In this document: one piece after another, positions 11,769 to 23,697 of the stretch
How positions within the stretch are numbered: position 1 is the stretch's first letter
Layout: every line of letters starts with the position of its first letter
Assembly: GCA_032158125.1 (NCBI GenBank)
Contig: JASKOT010000003.1
Span: 496,001 to 560,000 of the forward strand
Direction: 5' to 3'
Length of the DNA: 64,000 nucleotides
From: Papiliotrema nemorosa
Taxonomy: Eukaryota > Basidiomycota > Tremellomycetes > Tremellales > Rhynchogastremaceae
Program-made: the position numbers and the translations under genes
The notes under the pieces: generated by a model
The model's input: only the letters and a program-made list of their open reading frames with translations
Told to the model about the DNA's origin: nothing
The model's database searches: none

Positions 11769-12334
11769 GTTGGGATCGGTATGAAGGTGATGAGAGGGGT
11801 GTCGGGATGTTCAATGGTAGTGGATGAGGGATGTTTTGAAAAGGGCGGGATGCGTTTGAGAAAATGACGATTTGCGCGTTCCTACCCGTCGCGAGTCACT
11901 CCACCCCGAGCTTTGTAATATTCGTATAGTACACCCGGGCACTTTGATACCGTCCTGCGGGATGCTGCTCCGTTCAGTAGGTTGGAATTGGATGCTTGTG
12001 AGGTGACAAGTATGGGGATGATAGATGGGAAAGGCAACAAAAGGAGGGGGGTCTGATGAGCGGTGCACCCCCCTAAAAGTGGCAATTCCAAGTGGGACAG
12101 GCGGCGGCGATGTCCGACTTTGCACGCGTCTGGATTGATTTCGCGTGTGTCAACAACAACAGAAATCCAGACGATTCACTGCATACAGCTTTGACAGCAC
12201 ATCCTACTCGGCTCGACCTGCATGAGAGCTGATAGCTGAAGGGCATCTTCAAGGCCTTCTGGAAGAGCAGCAGGGTATTTCAACCGCACCGAATACCGCC
12301 TGTGACCAGCAGATAGACCTCTCGCCCCTACACC
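11769..12334. promoter_or_regulatory. Divergent promoter between CHS7 and condensin gene
   Basis: 566 bp shared by two genes transcribed away from each other. Pyrimidine-rich leader sequence precedes the ATG at 12335. No named motif was recognised. Confidence 0.4.
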
Positions 12335-15300
12335 ATGTCCGACTTTATCCTCCAAGAGCAGCTACTCTCACTCTCTTCCGACCCAGAGCTATACTCGATC
12401 CCCTCAGAGCTCGAAGTGAATTCGCTATCAGAATCCGAACTGGACGCACACCTATCTTCAGCCATCGAATCAGTCATCAACGACCCTGACGCCATCACCC
12501 ATTCTTCAGCAATCACATTCGATGTCTTTCGCTCGATCCTCAAACATGCCGACTCCCCCTCTGTCAACGGAATCATTCTGGTCAAACTTCTCGATGTCAT
12601 TACCTCTGGTACGACCCATCACACCAATGCCGTGCTCGCCATGACACAACCCGGAATGGACGATGATGCAGATGGACCTATGATACATCGCACGCCATTG
12701 GAAATGTGGGCGTTCCTGCTCCAATGGTTTGTCAGCATAGGCGAACGAGGGGTTGGAAAGTCATCCGACATCGCACCAAAAGCGACAAAAGCCAAAGGCG
12801 GGAAGAAGAAGGCTGCGGGACAGAGCCACACCCAGACGACGTTTGTATGGGAAGATATGCTCCCTCCAGTTCTCAATACCATGCACCGCGCACTCCGACT
12901 TCCGACATCGAGAATATGGCGCACGACATCTGAGAAGGAAGCTTTCATCGGATGCTTCGTCAAACCGGCTTATCAACTCTGCGAGTCTGAAACACATCTA
13001 AAGAACAACGAGACGAAATTAGGAATCTACAAGATCATCTGTCTCGCTGTCAAATTCCACGGACATGCTTTCGGAGCGCAAACATCGATCATGCAGAATT
13101 TGACATACTTTGAACATCTGTCGGAACCCATGGCGGAGCTTTTGGCGATTTTGGAAAAGGAGTTTGATTACCCTCAATTGGCAGAAGAGGTGTTGAGAGA
13201 CGTAGCGGGAAAGTCGTTTGCACACAACGATGCCAAGGGTCCAAGAAGTTTCTCCAAGTTTGTGGTACGACTGGCTGAGCTCAGCCCAAGGGTGGTTCAG
13301 AAGCAAATGCCGCTGCTATTAGCACATCTGGACAGCGAGGTGAGTGGAGAGACGACAACGCTCGGTAGAAGACTAATATCCAGGCTCATCCGATGCGAAT
13401 GGCCATCATTGAAATCATCGGCCTCCTGATTCGAGACATTTCCGCATCGGATGAGGGAGACGAGGAGCAAAAGAAGAAGCAGGTCAAGCGGTTCTTTGAG
13501 CTGCTGATGGAGCGGTTCCTCGACCTCAACTCCTGGGTCAGGTGCAAAGTGCTGCAGACGCTCATCAAGCTGTGCGAGTAGGTCGGACTATGCCCTCTCT
13601 AGACTGTGACTGATATTTAGTCTCCCTGCAAAGTTTCCGAAGCAACGTGCCCAGATTACAGAACTCACCATTCGCTCTCTGGAAGATAAGACCTCTTCAG
13701 CACGTCGATATTCGATTCAGCTCCTTTGCCGATTGCTCGAAACACATCCATTCGGTGCTCTGCACGGAGGGACATTGAACCTTGAGGAATGGCAGGAGCG
13801 GTATGACAAGATCAACGAAGAGCTGGAGAAGGTGGACACCATCGAGATGGAGAAAGCTAGGCGCGATGCAGGTATGGAAGACGAGGACAGCGAGGATGAC
13901 GATGCGGAACATGTGGAAGTGAATCCCTCAAATGAGCAGGATGAAGAGGGAGAAGACGAGTCGCAGGGATCGACATTCACGCTCAAGGTGAAAAAGGAGA
14001 AACGCAAACCTCGAGTATCTGCTGCAGACATCGCGGCAGTCACTGCTGAACAGACTTCCCTCGACCCAGCTCTGGTCACTCGCCTGCGTCTGACAAAGAA
14101 ATACTACGCCGACGCTTTACGCTTCATCAATCAGATCGAATCGGCCATTCCTACTCTCTGTCAACTTTTGGTCTCCACCACGAAGACAGAAGTTCTGGAA
14201 TCGATGCGGTTCTTCCGGACCGCTTATGAGTATAATGTCGCCTCCGCAGATGTGGGCATCAAGACCATGTTGCATCTCATCTGGACCAAAGACAACAACT
14301 CGACAAGCTCGACTGAGGAGGGCATGGATGGCAAGGGCATTCGCGCGAGCTTGATCGAGGTGTACAGGAGTCTCTACTTTGACGTTGTTCCCGACTTGAC
14401 GCCAAAACAGCAGATCAGCCGAATCACCAAGAATATGATAGAGTGAGTGGCCAAGCTTAGCAATGGAAGAATATGCTAATGTCCAGACGAACCTATGGAG
14501 CCACTCTGGCCGAGCTGACGAGTCTGGAGGAGATGATGCGGACTCTGATGCAGGACGGAGGCGTGCATCCCGATGTTGTGAATAAATTGTGGCAGGTGTA
14601 TAGTGAGTCGATCGCACTCCCTATGCTGCCTATCCTGACGAACAGGTACGGACCAGGAGATACCCAAGCCTCAACGACAAGGAGCGATCATCGTCCTGGG
14701 TATGCTGGCTGTCGCGAAGCGAGAAGTGGTCACCGAGCGAGTCGAGTCACTGCTCAAGACAGGACTCGGACCACTCGGAATGGTAAGTGCGCTGTCACGC
14801 GCTGGACTACGCATACTGATGGCAGAACGATCTCGTACTTGCCCGATATACCGCTATAGCCCTACAAAGGCTCGGTGGAAGTGCAAAGAAGGTGAAAGGT
14901 ACATGGAGCGATTTCATTTGGCGTGGAATAGCTGACATTTTTAGGGTCTTTGACAGACAAGACCATGCGTCTGCCTATGGATAGTCCCATCTTTGTCAAG
15001 TTGCAGGACATTATCGAGAACGCACCCAGGTCTCCATTATGGTAAGTCTTTGTAAGCTACCTATGGTCAGGAGCTAAAGAATAGGTTCGGTATGGCGGAA
15101 CAAGCTATCAATACGATTTATCTGCTTGGAGAGCAGCCCGATGCCCTTTGCAGTCAATTGGTAAAGAACCTGACGGGCAAAGTCTTCTCCGCGACCGCAC
15201 CCGCATTGGACGATGCATCAGCTACTATGGCAGGGGCAGACGGGGAAGATCAAGAGACATTGCATCCCCCAGCTACCCCGGCCAAGACGGTGGACATGTC

Positions 15301-17062
15301 CGCACCGACACCTTTCAAGCTGACACGATCGGATTCTCAAGAGTCGCTGAAAGACGATTACATGGGATCTTTCCCCTTGGCTCAGCTTGTCTTTGTCATT
15401 GGGCACGTTGCCATCAAGCACATTGTCTACCTCGAGCTGGTCGAACGAGAATTCAAGAGGAGGAAGGACGAGAATGCAAAGGGTACGCACCGTCGTCGAT
15501 CGCTTCTTTAAAGCTGACGGATCAACAGAGAAAGCCGCCGCGAAGCCCGTCGAGAAGGATGGCAACGATCTTGATGCGGTTGCAGGAAACGCGGAAGATG
15601 ACATCGGAGAGCTCATTGCGACCATCAGGGAGAAGGAGCTGTTATACGGCGATAAAAGTCTGCTGGCGGTGTACGGTCCCATGATAGCGCATATATGTGC
15701 TAGTCCGAAGCGGTACCGAGTCAGTCATCCTACTCCTGTAATTTCACTAGCTGACATCGTATAGGCACCAGCATTGCGACAGGCAGCCGTGCTGAGCTTG
15801 ACCAAGCTCATGTGCGTCTCCGCACAATTCTGCGAGGCGCATCTTCCGCTGCTATTCAAGATCCTCGAGACGAGTCGGGATCCTGTAGTCAGGAGTAACA
15901 TTGTCATCGCGTTGGGCGATCTGGCTGTTTGCTTTGGTTCTTTAATCGACGATGTGAGCAGATTGGACGCTCAGAGGTGGGATGCTGACCCACAGAACTC
16001 GGAACGACTGTATCAGGGTTTGGCGGATCCCGACTCTGCAGTGAAAAAGAACACCTTGATGGTTCTAACCCATCTCATTCTGAACGGAATGATCAAAGTC
16101 AAGGGACAGTTGGGCGAAATGGCAAAATGTCTCGAAGACCCCGATCCCAGGATATCCGATCTCGCCAAGTTGTTCTTCACCGAACTATCGACGAAAGATA
16201 ATGCGCTGTACAACAACTTGCAGGATGTCATCTCTCACTTGTCGATAGGGGCACATGCGGTGGACGAGGAGTGTTTCGAGAGGACAATGCGATTCATATT
16301 CACATTCATCGAGAAGGTTCGTTCGCGTTTGCATCAGACGTACCACCGCTGACAATGCAGGAGAAACAGGCAGAGTCTATCGTTGAGAAGCTGTGTCAGA
16401 GATTCAGGCTGGCGACGGAGGAGAGGCAGTGGCGAGACATTGCCTTCTGCCTCAGCTTGTTGCCTTTCAAATCGGAACGATCCATGAAGAAGCTCATCGA
16501 GGGGTCAGTATGGATCTTGACACAATGAGCACGCGACTGATATCGCAGTCTGCCCTTTTACCAGGACAAATTACATGAGCCAGTTCTCTATGCTCGATTC
16601 CAGGACATCCTGCAAAAGGTACGTTCAGCTGGACAGGGTTCTCGGGTGTGAGCTGATAGTCAGGCGAGGGCAAACAAATCGCCAAACAAGCCCGAGACCG
16701 AGTTGAACGAATTCGAGGCAATCTTGGCTGAACACCAAGCCAAGGGTCTGGAAGATCAGGCGTTGGAGGCGGACGTGTTGAAAAAGACAAAGGCAGCCAA
16801 GAAGCGCGCTGCGAAGCGTGGCGGGACTAGAACAGTGCCACGAGAAGCGGATGAAGATGGGGATGAGGGGTATGGCGAGAAGGAGGACTCTGTGTCGCCA
16901 GCAAAACCTACCAGGGGGACAAGGGCAAAGGGCAACGTGAAGAAGCCACCACCCAGACGAGGTGAGTAGTGGACTGCTGCGTGATGGCTAGATGCTGATG
17001 ATTAAGGCGGAAGGAGGAAAGCCGTAGAGAGCGAGAGTGAAGAAGATGTTTCCGACGAGTAA
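12335..17062 (+). CDS. YCS4: Condensin complex subunit 1 (CAP-D2/Ycs4/Cnd1)
   Basis: A long multi-exon gene for a HEAT-repeat protein of about 1,300 aa, in the size range of the condensin non-SMC subunit D2. Condensin compacts mitotic chromosomes in the nucleus. The first exon (12335 to about 13340) encodes the Cnd1 N-terminal domain, with segments such as LEMWAFLLQWFV, GIYKIICLAVKFHGHAFG and IMQNLTYFEHLSE. Later exons give the HEAT core: IIEIIGLLIRDIS, FLDLNSWVRCKVLQTLIKLC, VVRSNIVIALGDLAVCFGSLID and KKNTLMVLTHLILNGMIKVKGQ. The VRSN..ALGDL stretch and its downstream partner are the most diagnostic for CAP-D2. An acidic, low-complexity linker lies near 13870-13970. The C terminus is basic, then acidic (SESEEDVSDE), as expected for a CDK-regulated tail. 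The final intron ends just before 17008 and TAA is at 17060-17062. Confidence 0.92.
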
Positions 17063-18008
17063 GGGGACGGCTGTCTCTCATACAAATGGTGGTTGATGCG
17101 TCTCGGGGCCTGGTATAGTAGTGTATGCATACTGTAAACGCCATTCTCCGCACTAATCCCAAATTTTATACTCTGTAGAGTACAGAAAAGTTTCCTTACA
17201 CAATGATATGATGAAGCCATGATGACGGCGGGGCATTGGTGTTTCTCAGCGAATTTGTGGGTTGCGATGAAACGATCGAAGAAATCTCTGTGGTACAGTA
17301 CTCCGGAGACAACGGGAATATCCCATCTATGGCCACCTTCAGAAAGGTTCAAATGACTTGTCCCGTCTCAATCGTCGCGGCGGTCAGAAGGATGTCTTGA
17401 GAATGATCTGAGCCCTGAAAGCCAGCGAACATATCTCGCAACACGACACTGCTGGGTTAGCCCAAAAAGGTCGAGGTGACTTGACCTGCATCGGAAGCTC
17501 TATTCACGGGTATGCTTATCTCACCTTGATGATTGTAGATGGAACTTGTCGATTCGGAACCTCATGCTGTCACTACTGACCAAGCTCACAGTCGTTACGT
17601 CGTCATCGCACCAAAATCTCGTCTGTTTGGATCTCCGACTTCTCGCTCATCCCAGATTGCGTCTCATCCCCCGATCCCGAGTCCAGCTTGCGTTTCTTGA
17701 TAACATCGATAATTCGTGGCGTTCGAGACATGACGACTTCTTAGCGAGTTGGAGGAAGAGAGAAGAGATGGCAGAAAGTTTTGACAGCGGTTGGGCAATC
17801 GGGACGAGGTGGTGAAAGGCCCGGTGAAAGCGCGGTAAGGGGGTTCAACTGATCCGGGCTTTCAAACCCCTGATAATCAGTGTCCCTAGGGAGAGGTGTG
17901 CCCTGCATGCTGCTGCATTCCGACAAGCTACAGACTGATAGCTGTCAACGAAAGCTTGAATGCATAGACGGGCTTGAGCTACTCATTACTTGACTGTTCC
18001 CTGTGCCT
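17063..18008. other. Convergent intergenic region
   Basis: About 950 bp between the convergent condensin and BTB-like genes. An 89-aa frame at 17546-17815 (+) and a 116-aa frame at 17002-17352 (-) have no recognisable domain and no supporting splice structure. I see no gene here. Confidence 0.4.
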
Positions 18009-18802
18009 TCATTCTCTCGCGCCTCCCACCAATTCTAAGAACTTCGCTCTGGCCTCACTGCCGGTTTTCTGCAATCTAGCTTGACCTAGTGCGTAGAGAT
18101 CAATTGGAGTGAGACGTTGGAACATGTCCCAAGACAGGTTCCTCAATTTGAGTCTCTTGTCCCCTTGAATCGGCTTCCAGGGTAGCAGTAGCGAGGAGGA
18201 TGGAGGGACAGCTTTGTCATAGCCCTGGGTCTCCTTGATGATCTTGCCTGCGTCGACATGGCAGTCCAGCTGGCAATGAAGCATGAAGAGATCGATTTGA
18301 TTGATATGCCCATCGAGGTGAAGACGCTTGATACATCGGAGCATGTTCCTCTCCAATGCGAGGCATTCGTATTTTCGCCAGAAGTTGGTAGCTCCGATGA
18401 CATGGTCCAAAAGCGCAGGATCAGGTGTCGTCACCACCGACTTGAAAAGACCCGTCTCGACAACTTCCATGAGGAGTCGAATGATAGGGGCGGTCTCGAT
18501 GGAAGTGTCGGTGAGGTGAATCTCGGATGAAGCTGATACCTGGATCATTGCTCGAAAGACGGTGCTGATTTTTTTACCCTGTTGCTTATCACAGGCGTGG
18601 AGGTCTAGACCCACCTGATCGACTGGAGATGGTATTTGGGGATCTCTAAGCGCACATGGTCGCTGCTGATCAAGCTGATGCTGTTTGTCGGATCGTTTCA
18701 CTTGGCATCGAGGATGATGACGGCGTCCTCGTGTCCTGCTCGTTCCTCGGCCAAATCAGACGCCGATCGGAGCTTGCGCTTCTTGTTCAGATCGGATTCC
18801 AT
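18009..18802 (-). pseudogene. BTB/POZ-like family member 1, with in-frame TGA
   Basis: Two exons, 18802-18615 and 18564-18009, join in phase (188 nt then 556 nt; AG|C gives Ser) to a 247-codon reading. It has a charged N terminus, then NDPTNSISLISSDHVRLEIP, then STVFRAMIQ, a predicted alpha-helical core and the ending KFLELVGGARE. This is the layout of the fast-evolving BTB/POZ-like proteins of tremellomycetes, whose roles are unknown. Codon 34 is TGA (18700-18698) directly before the Asn-Asp. The two paralogues in this window have Trp there (KWND, RWND), so TGG has become TGA. Translation from a later Met would lose the first strand. Everything downstream is intact, so the mutation is recent, the stop is read through, or the base is a sequencing error. 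Confidence 0.6.
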
Positions 18803-19462
18803 GGTGAGACGGGAGGCGTGGTTGGCGGTAAGAGTGAAGGGAGAGAAGACACCGTGATTGATCAAAGTGTGAGGGAAGAGAGGTTGATTGGATGTTTTTG
18901 GGCTTCACACAGGGTGGGGCGATCACATTTCAGCGCGCTCTGAGACCTCTCTCGAAGCGGGCACCCCAAGCCAGCTCTTGGCCGCCCCAATTCGGTGTGC
19001 ATACGTGATAAGTAAGCAGGGGGTACAACCTGCTGATTGCGTATTGATATGCTATGAGCCAGAGCATAAAATCCCGGTCGCAGCCAGCAATAATGTGATT
19101 GATTCTTCACGTTTCAGCTGACGCGTTTCAGATTTCGACCGCTTTTTGAATCACCTCGAGTGGCCTTCGAAGGCAAACGGCACAATAAAGATCTGTCACA
19201 TTCCGAAAGTCAATGCAGAAATCAGGATATGATATGATATTGACAGCATCCCGAACTATATATGGAGCGTCTTCTCAGTGCATTGGCTGTTGCATTCCAT
19301 TACTCGATCTCCGTTCCTTTTGCACACCCAGCATGAGCACCGTTCCTTCGTCTACGTTCATTTCCCCCTACTTTCCCCTTACGCCTCCCCCCTAAGTCCG
19401 GAGCTACCCATAAACAGGGTAAAGACACCAAAGATGGTGTACAGAAATGCTCCTCGACGGAG
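18803..19462. promoter_or_regulatory. Divergent intergenic region between two BTB-like genes
   Basis: 660 bp separating head-to-head paralogues. An A/T-rich patch with ATATGATATGATATTGAC lies near 19228. It presumably holds both promoters. No specific factor site was recognised. Confidence 0.35.
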
Positions 19463-20265
19463 ATGACGGAAAGAGCAGGATCTCCCATGATTATGCTGCA
19501 TCTGAAGTGGAACGACACCCGTACTCGTTTCAGCCTCGTCTCCTCGGACTACGTCAGATTTTGGATTCCAGAATATCTAATACAATTCACAGGGTGTGTA
19601 GACTCTTGATCGAACTCCAAAAGAATGTCACGCTGATCGTAAACGTCGACCGGTGTTCCGCGATATGATCGATTCCCAATCGGTGGGTAACAACGATCAA
19701 GATCAAGAGATTCGTTTCACCGACCATGTATTGGAATCCTCGGCCGTCTTAGAACTGATCCTCAAGATCATGACCAAAGGGACGCTTTCCACCCATGTCC
19801 GATGTCGACCCAAGCAGTTTTGTGGGGATCTTGTAAATGCCTTTCAATTCGCCCACAAATACGATTGCCAGGTGATCAAGCAGTTCATCAAGGTCTGGCT
19901 GGGAGATGCACTTCGGGTCGGTGAACTTGCCAAGGTGGATATATTCTTCTTAGCGAGTCAGATGAGATACCACGAACTGGCAGCGTGCGTGGTAGGGCAG
20001 CTTCACGGTAGACAGGCGAGGGGACTGGCGTCTGTGGAAGTCACGGGACCGTGGGGTGGACATCAACATCCGGAGCGACTGCACCTGGACGATTTCACCG
20101 CTCCCATGTGGAACCTCCTTCCGGGTTCCTACCTTCGTGGATTGTACGCAGCTGCCCGACAAGCAGATGCCGCATCCGCGCAGTCAACCTTCTTGCAGAT
20201 GGTCTTGGAGAAGAAGGTGAGTAAGGACTGCAAAGCTGTACACGGTGAATCGTTGACATTAGTGA
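19463..20265 (+). CDS. BTB/POZ-like family member 2 (splice site doubtful)
   Basis: The first exon starts at the ATG at 19463 and encodes LKWNDTRTRFSLVSSDYVRF, then WIPEYLIQF. This is the same motif order as the paralogues at 18.7 kb and 54.7 kb. The second block begins near 19653 with VFRDMIDSQ and runs through FCGDLVNAFQFAHKYDCQVI, and LAKVDIFFLASQMRYHELAAC to LQMVLEKK. By homology an intron separates the two blocks (GTGTGT at 19594), but no AG lies where the acceptor should be. The sequence just before VFRD ends ...GACCG. The gene is therefore either non-functional or uses an unusual border. The end is uncertain: an intron at 20217-20262 followed by TGA gives a stop at 20265. A later AG at about 20275 would instead add about 70 residues, to about 20490. 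Confidence 0.5.
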
Positions 20266-20685
20266 GCAATCGCAGTCGAGGAACGATCCTTTCGGGGGGC
20301 CATATATCTCTGATCGCCAAAGTCTCCATATCGCGATGCATCCAGCTTCGTCTTGCTGTGGATTCATGGACACAGAATCTGAATCTGGTCCTGTCCATCG
20401 GTGCGACCTTGATCAAGTCCGAGTACCGTGCGAGTCCGTCATAATAGTCCCCTATCGATACACTGTCACATACTTAGACAGTGAATCTTAGCCAAAGGGA
20501 TCTCTACCTCGATCCGGACCCTTGCTCAAAGGACTCGACGCCTGCTATGACGAAAGATACGACTCGCGCCTAATGAGAACAAAGAGATCAAGATACGCCC
20601 ATTACCGTGCCACTGAGTCAAGTTTCTCGCTTCTGTTGCTCTATCCCACAAAGCATCCGAAGCATTGCAGGCGTGTTTCATCAGT

Positions 20686-21210
20686 ATGCCTATGAACATC
20701 AACCCTCATCTGATACACCACCCGAATGTCAACCCTCAAGAGCGAGTATTTCCCCCACTCCAGTTTGTTCGTTCACTGAGCGCTTAGAATTCCTTTCCCC
20801 ACAGTGGTCTTACCTGGAGGAGGACGACTGGGGATCTATCCCGCCGTAAGAACCCGATACCCAGGGCCGAACGTTGGAATAGGAGCAGGCGTAAGCTCAG
20901 CCCGTAGCGGGCCGTTGCGAGCGGACTGATGCTAAGATGATGGGAATGCCACACCCTCTTGGAACGCCTTTGGCTTGGGGAGTAGGTACTGGGATTGACA
21001 ACACTGCCGCGGCCTGGAGACGACATTACGGTCTCGGAGGGTAAGTGGTAGCCGTCATGCCTCATGGCGCTCAAATTAGAACCTTGACGGGTTACCCGCT
21101 TCACTGGAGACTGCCCGGTCGACCCGGTCTCGGCGGATACTGGGGTGTGAGTAGCTCGTCTGTGACGTTGTCGGCATCGCTGATATCAGGGGTGGGAGAT
21201 GCGAGACTAG
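20686..21210 (+). CDS. Small Pro/Gly-rich protein, unknown function
   Basis: No single open frame is long, but four good fungal introns link short Pro/Gly-rich pieces: MPMNINPHLIHHPNVNPQER, then VFPPLQ-IPFPTVVLPGGGRLG, YPAVRTRYPGPNVGIGAG, MMGMPHPLGTPLAWGVGTG, AAAWRRHYGLGG, TLTGYPLHWRLPGRPGLG, then GYWGGWEMRD and a TAG at 21208-21210. The introns have donors GTTTGT, GTAAGC, GTAAGT and GTGAGT and acceptors CTTAG, GCTAAG, ATTAG and ATCAG. Two show ideal branches (GACTGATGCTAAG, GCTGATATCAG). The result is about 123 aa. More 5' exons may exist: a frame with CYDERYDSRLMRTKRSRYAH near 20545-20620 looks coding. I do not recognise a family. The composition suggests a flexible or surface-related protein, but that is only inference. 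Confidence 0.5.
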
Positions 21211-21322
21211 GGAGATCGATCTTAGAAAGCTCCATCCCCAATATAGCAGATCCATAGCGAAGATGAAGATGCAAGACTTTTGCGCTAAACTTTACTCAGT
21301 ATTCTAGGCGTTTTGAAGATTT

Positions 21323-23245
21323 CTATTGTTTGGCCAAAAGGGATCGACCGCTCATCTCTTGCGGCTGAGACAGTCCCATAATGGCGAGAATTGTAGGCGC
21401 AACATCGGCCAATGCTCCTGGTTCCTCTCCGGCCACCTCCAGGGATCCCTTGTCTCCAGTGACAATGAATGGGACAGGGTCTAGTTGTCAGCTCTGCCGC
21501 CATCCGTAGCGGGTCGGGAAAGCTTACTGGTAGTGTGAGCGGTGTGTGGGTTGCCGGTCTCGGGGTCGAGCATTTGCTCGGCGTTTCCGTGATCGGCAGT
21601 GACACATAGAACGTAACCAGCCTCCTCGCAAGCGTCGTAAACAGTCTTGACAGCCTTGTCGGTGGCAGAAATGGCGACGACAGCAGCGTCGTAGACACCG
21701 GTGTGCCCAACCATATCTGGAGGAGCAAAGTTGCACATGACAAAATCGTACTTGTCGCTCTTGACGACCTCGGCGACTTTGTCCGCGACACCCTGGACGC
21801 TCATCTCGGGTTGTTTGTCGTAGGTAGCGACCTTGGGCGAGGGGACCATCATTCGCTCCTCCTGGTCGAATTGCTTTTCGACACCACCGTTGAAGAAGAA
21901 TGTGACGTGGGCGTATTTCTCGGTCTCTGTGGAATCAGCACTATACTACACAACTATCCGGTAGTGTACTAACCGGCAATGTGACACTGGCTGGCGCCTT
22001 GGGCAGCCAAAGTCTCGGCGAGGACATTGTCCATACTGGCGGGAGGGAAAGCGACAGGCAGTGTCCACTCTGGGTTATACTTTGACATGGTGGTAATGTT
22101 GAGGTCTTCTGGAATGTTGACCTCCATTGGCTTGTCGGGGAAAGCAAAGACCGAGGTGATCTCTCGCATTCGGTCGGATCGGTAGTTGAACATGAACAGA
22201 GTGTCACCCTCTAACGATAAGCTAGTATCTATATGGTGACCTGTATAGTTGCCCACTCTTAATTCGCGAATCCTCGGAACCGCTGATGATGGGCTTGATG
22301 AATTCATCGGTGATGTCCTTTGCGTATCCATCCTCAACAGTCTTCACCAGATCCGCACCATCGATTTTGTCTCCCTTGCCCTCTGTCAAGGCATCCACGG
22401 CGATCTTGACCCGGTCCCATCGCTTGTCCCGGTCCATGGCGTAGTATCGACCAGCAACAGTAGAAATCTCTCCAACTCCGAGCTCCTTGATCTTTTCTTG
22501 CAACTGCTGAATGTATTTTGTGGCGGATCTTGGAGCGGTATCTCGACCATCTCCGAAGAAGTGGATGTAAACGTGCTCAATTTTGTGGTCCTTGGCGCAT
22601 TGGAGGAGGGCAAAGAGGTGTTTGATGTGCGAATGGACACCCCCGTCAGAGACGAGACCGAGGAGATGGAGTCGGGACCCGTGAGCGGCGGCGTGCTTCA
22701 TCGAGTCGATAATGGCTGTCTGCTTCTCAAATTCGTTCTTCTTGATGCCTGTAGGTGAGCTGGTGCTGTACATGGTATTTGCAGAAGCCCACTCTGGTCA
22801 ATCTTGACGATGTCTTGCCAGACGATTCGACCGGCACCAATGTTCAAGTGACTGAAATCAGCGAGATGCGCAAACCTTGTCGACTCACCCGACCTCAGAG
22901 TTACCCATCAGACCCTCCTTGAGTCCGACAGCGAGACCGTGCGCATCGAGAGGGACAAAGTTGTGTTTGTCCCGGATAGCGTCCATGTGGGTAGTGTCTC
23001 CGTGGAAGATAGCGTTTCCCTTTTCGTTGTCTGACAATCCCCAGCCATCGTGAACGCTGGAGGTGATCAGTCTGTGCTTTCTGTACGCTCAAAGCCAGCT
23101 TACATCAGGCAGACCTTCTCTGACGCGTTATCAGCACAAATCAAGAGAAAGGAGTATCCTGGGAAAGCTCACTCTTCACGTCGGAGGTCTTCTGCTTCTT
23201 ATTACCCTCTTGAGGGTCAGGAGAGGTGAGAGATCGGGTAGCCAT
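21323..23245 (-). CDS. gpmI: 2,3-bisphosphoglycerate-independent phosphoglycerate mutase
   Basis: This glycolytic and gluconeogenic enzyme interconverts 3- and 2-phosphoglycerate in the cytosol. It is the Mn-dependent alkaline-phosphatase-fold type, not the yeast histidine-phosphatase type. Reading minus from the ATG at 23245: a short charged leader with KKQK, then [19 protein letters not shown], and the catalytic serine block [15 protein letters not shown]. The insert domain follows, with [26 protein letters not shown] and [15 protein letters not shown]. Then come [14 protein letters not shown] and the metal site block [11 protein letters not shown] and [11 protein letters not shown]. It ends SGRSLLAKQ. 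All catalytic residues I can check are present. Several introns of about 50 nt interrupt it. It shares a divergent 452 bp intergenic region with ALG7. Confidence 0.95.
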
Positions 23246-23697
23246 GATGTATGGACTGGTGAGGCTCTTGAATGAGGATGAATGAGGGGGAGGGATGTGG
23301 TGAGAATGGTCCTGTCAGAGAGGTGATATTTCGAGGGGGTTATTTGGGGGAAACGTCACCGAAATGACGCCCGATTACAAACTGCCCCCAATGTGTCATT
23401 ACGACTCGGACAGCGGTTTTGTATTCAGGATTGTCCAGTTGTAATTCTCAGCCATTTGATCCCGCTAATCAGCACTCCCGCGGTGGGTTTCAGCTGGGAC
23501 CTCCACCTCGACAGTCTGCTGTTTCGGATTGACAGCACATCGCTCACGCAAAGTCTATTTCACCTCATTTACAGGGGCCTTTTGGTGTCGTCGCCTCGCA
23601 GTGTAGTCGAGAAGGAGAGGGAGACTGATCCGGTTCTTCGTCATCGCCTGGAAGCTCCCTAAGAGACCTCTCGGAGACAGTCGAGGCCGCATCAATC
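23246..23697. promoter_or_regulatory. Divergent promoter region, phosphoglycerate mutase / ALG7
   Basis: 452 bp between two divergently transcribed genes. It is pyrimidine/purine-skewed near the mutase start. No specific motif is claimed. Confidence 0.4.
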
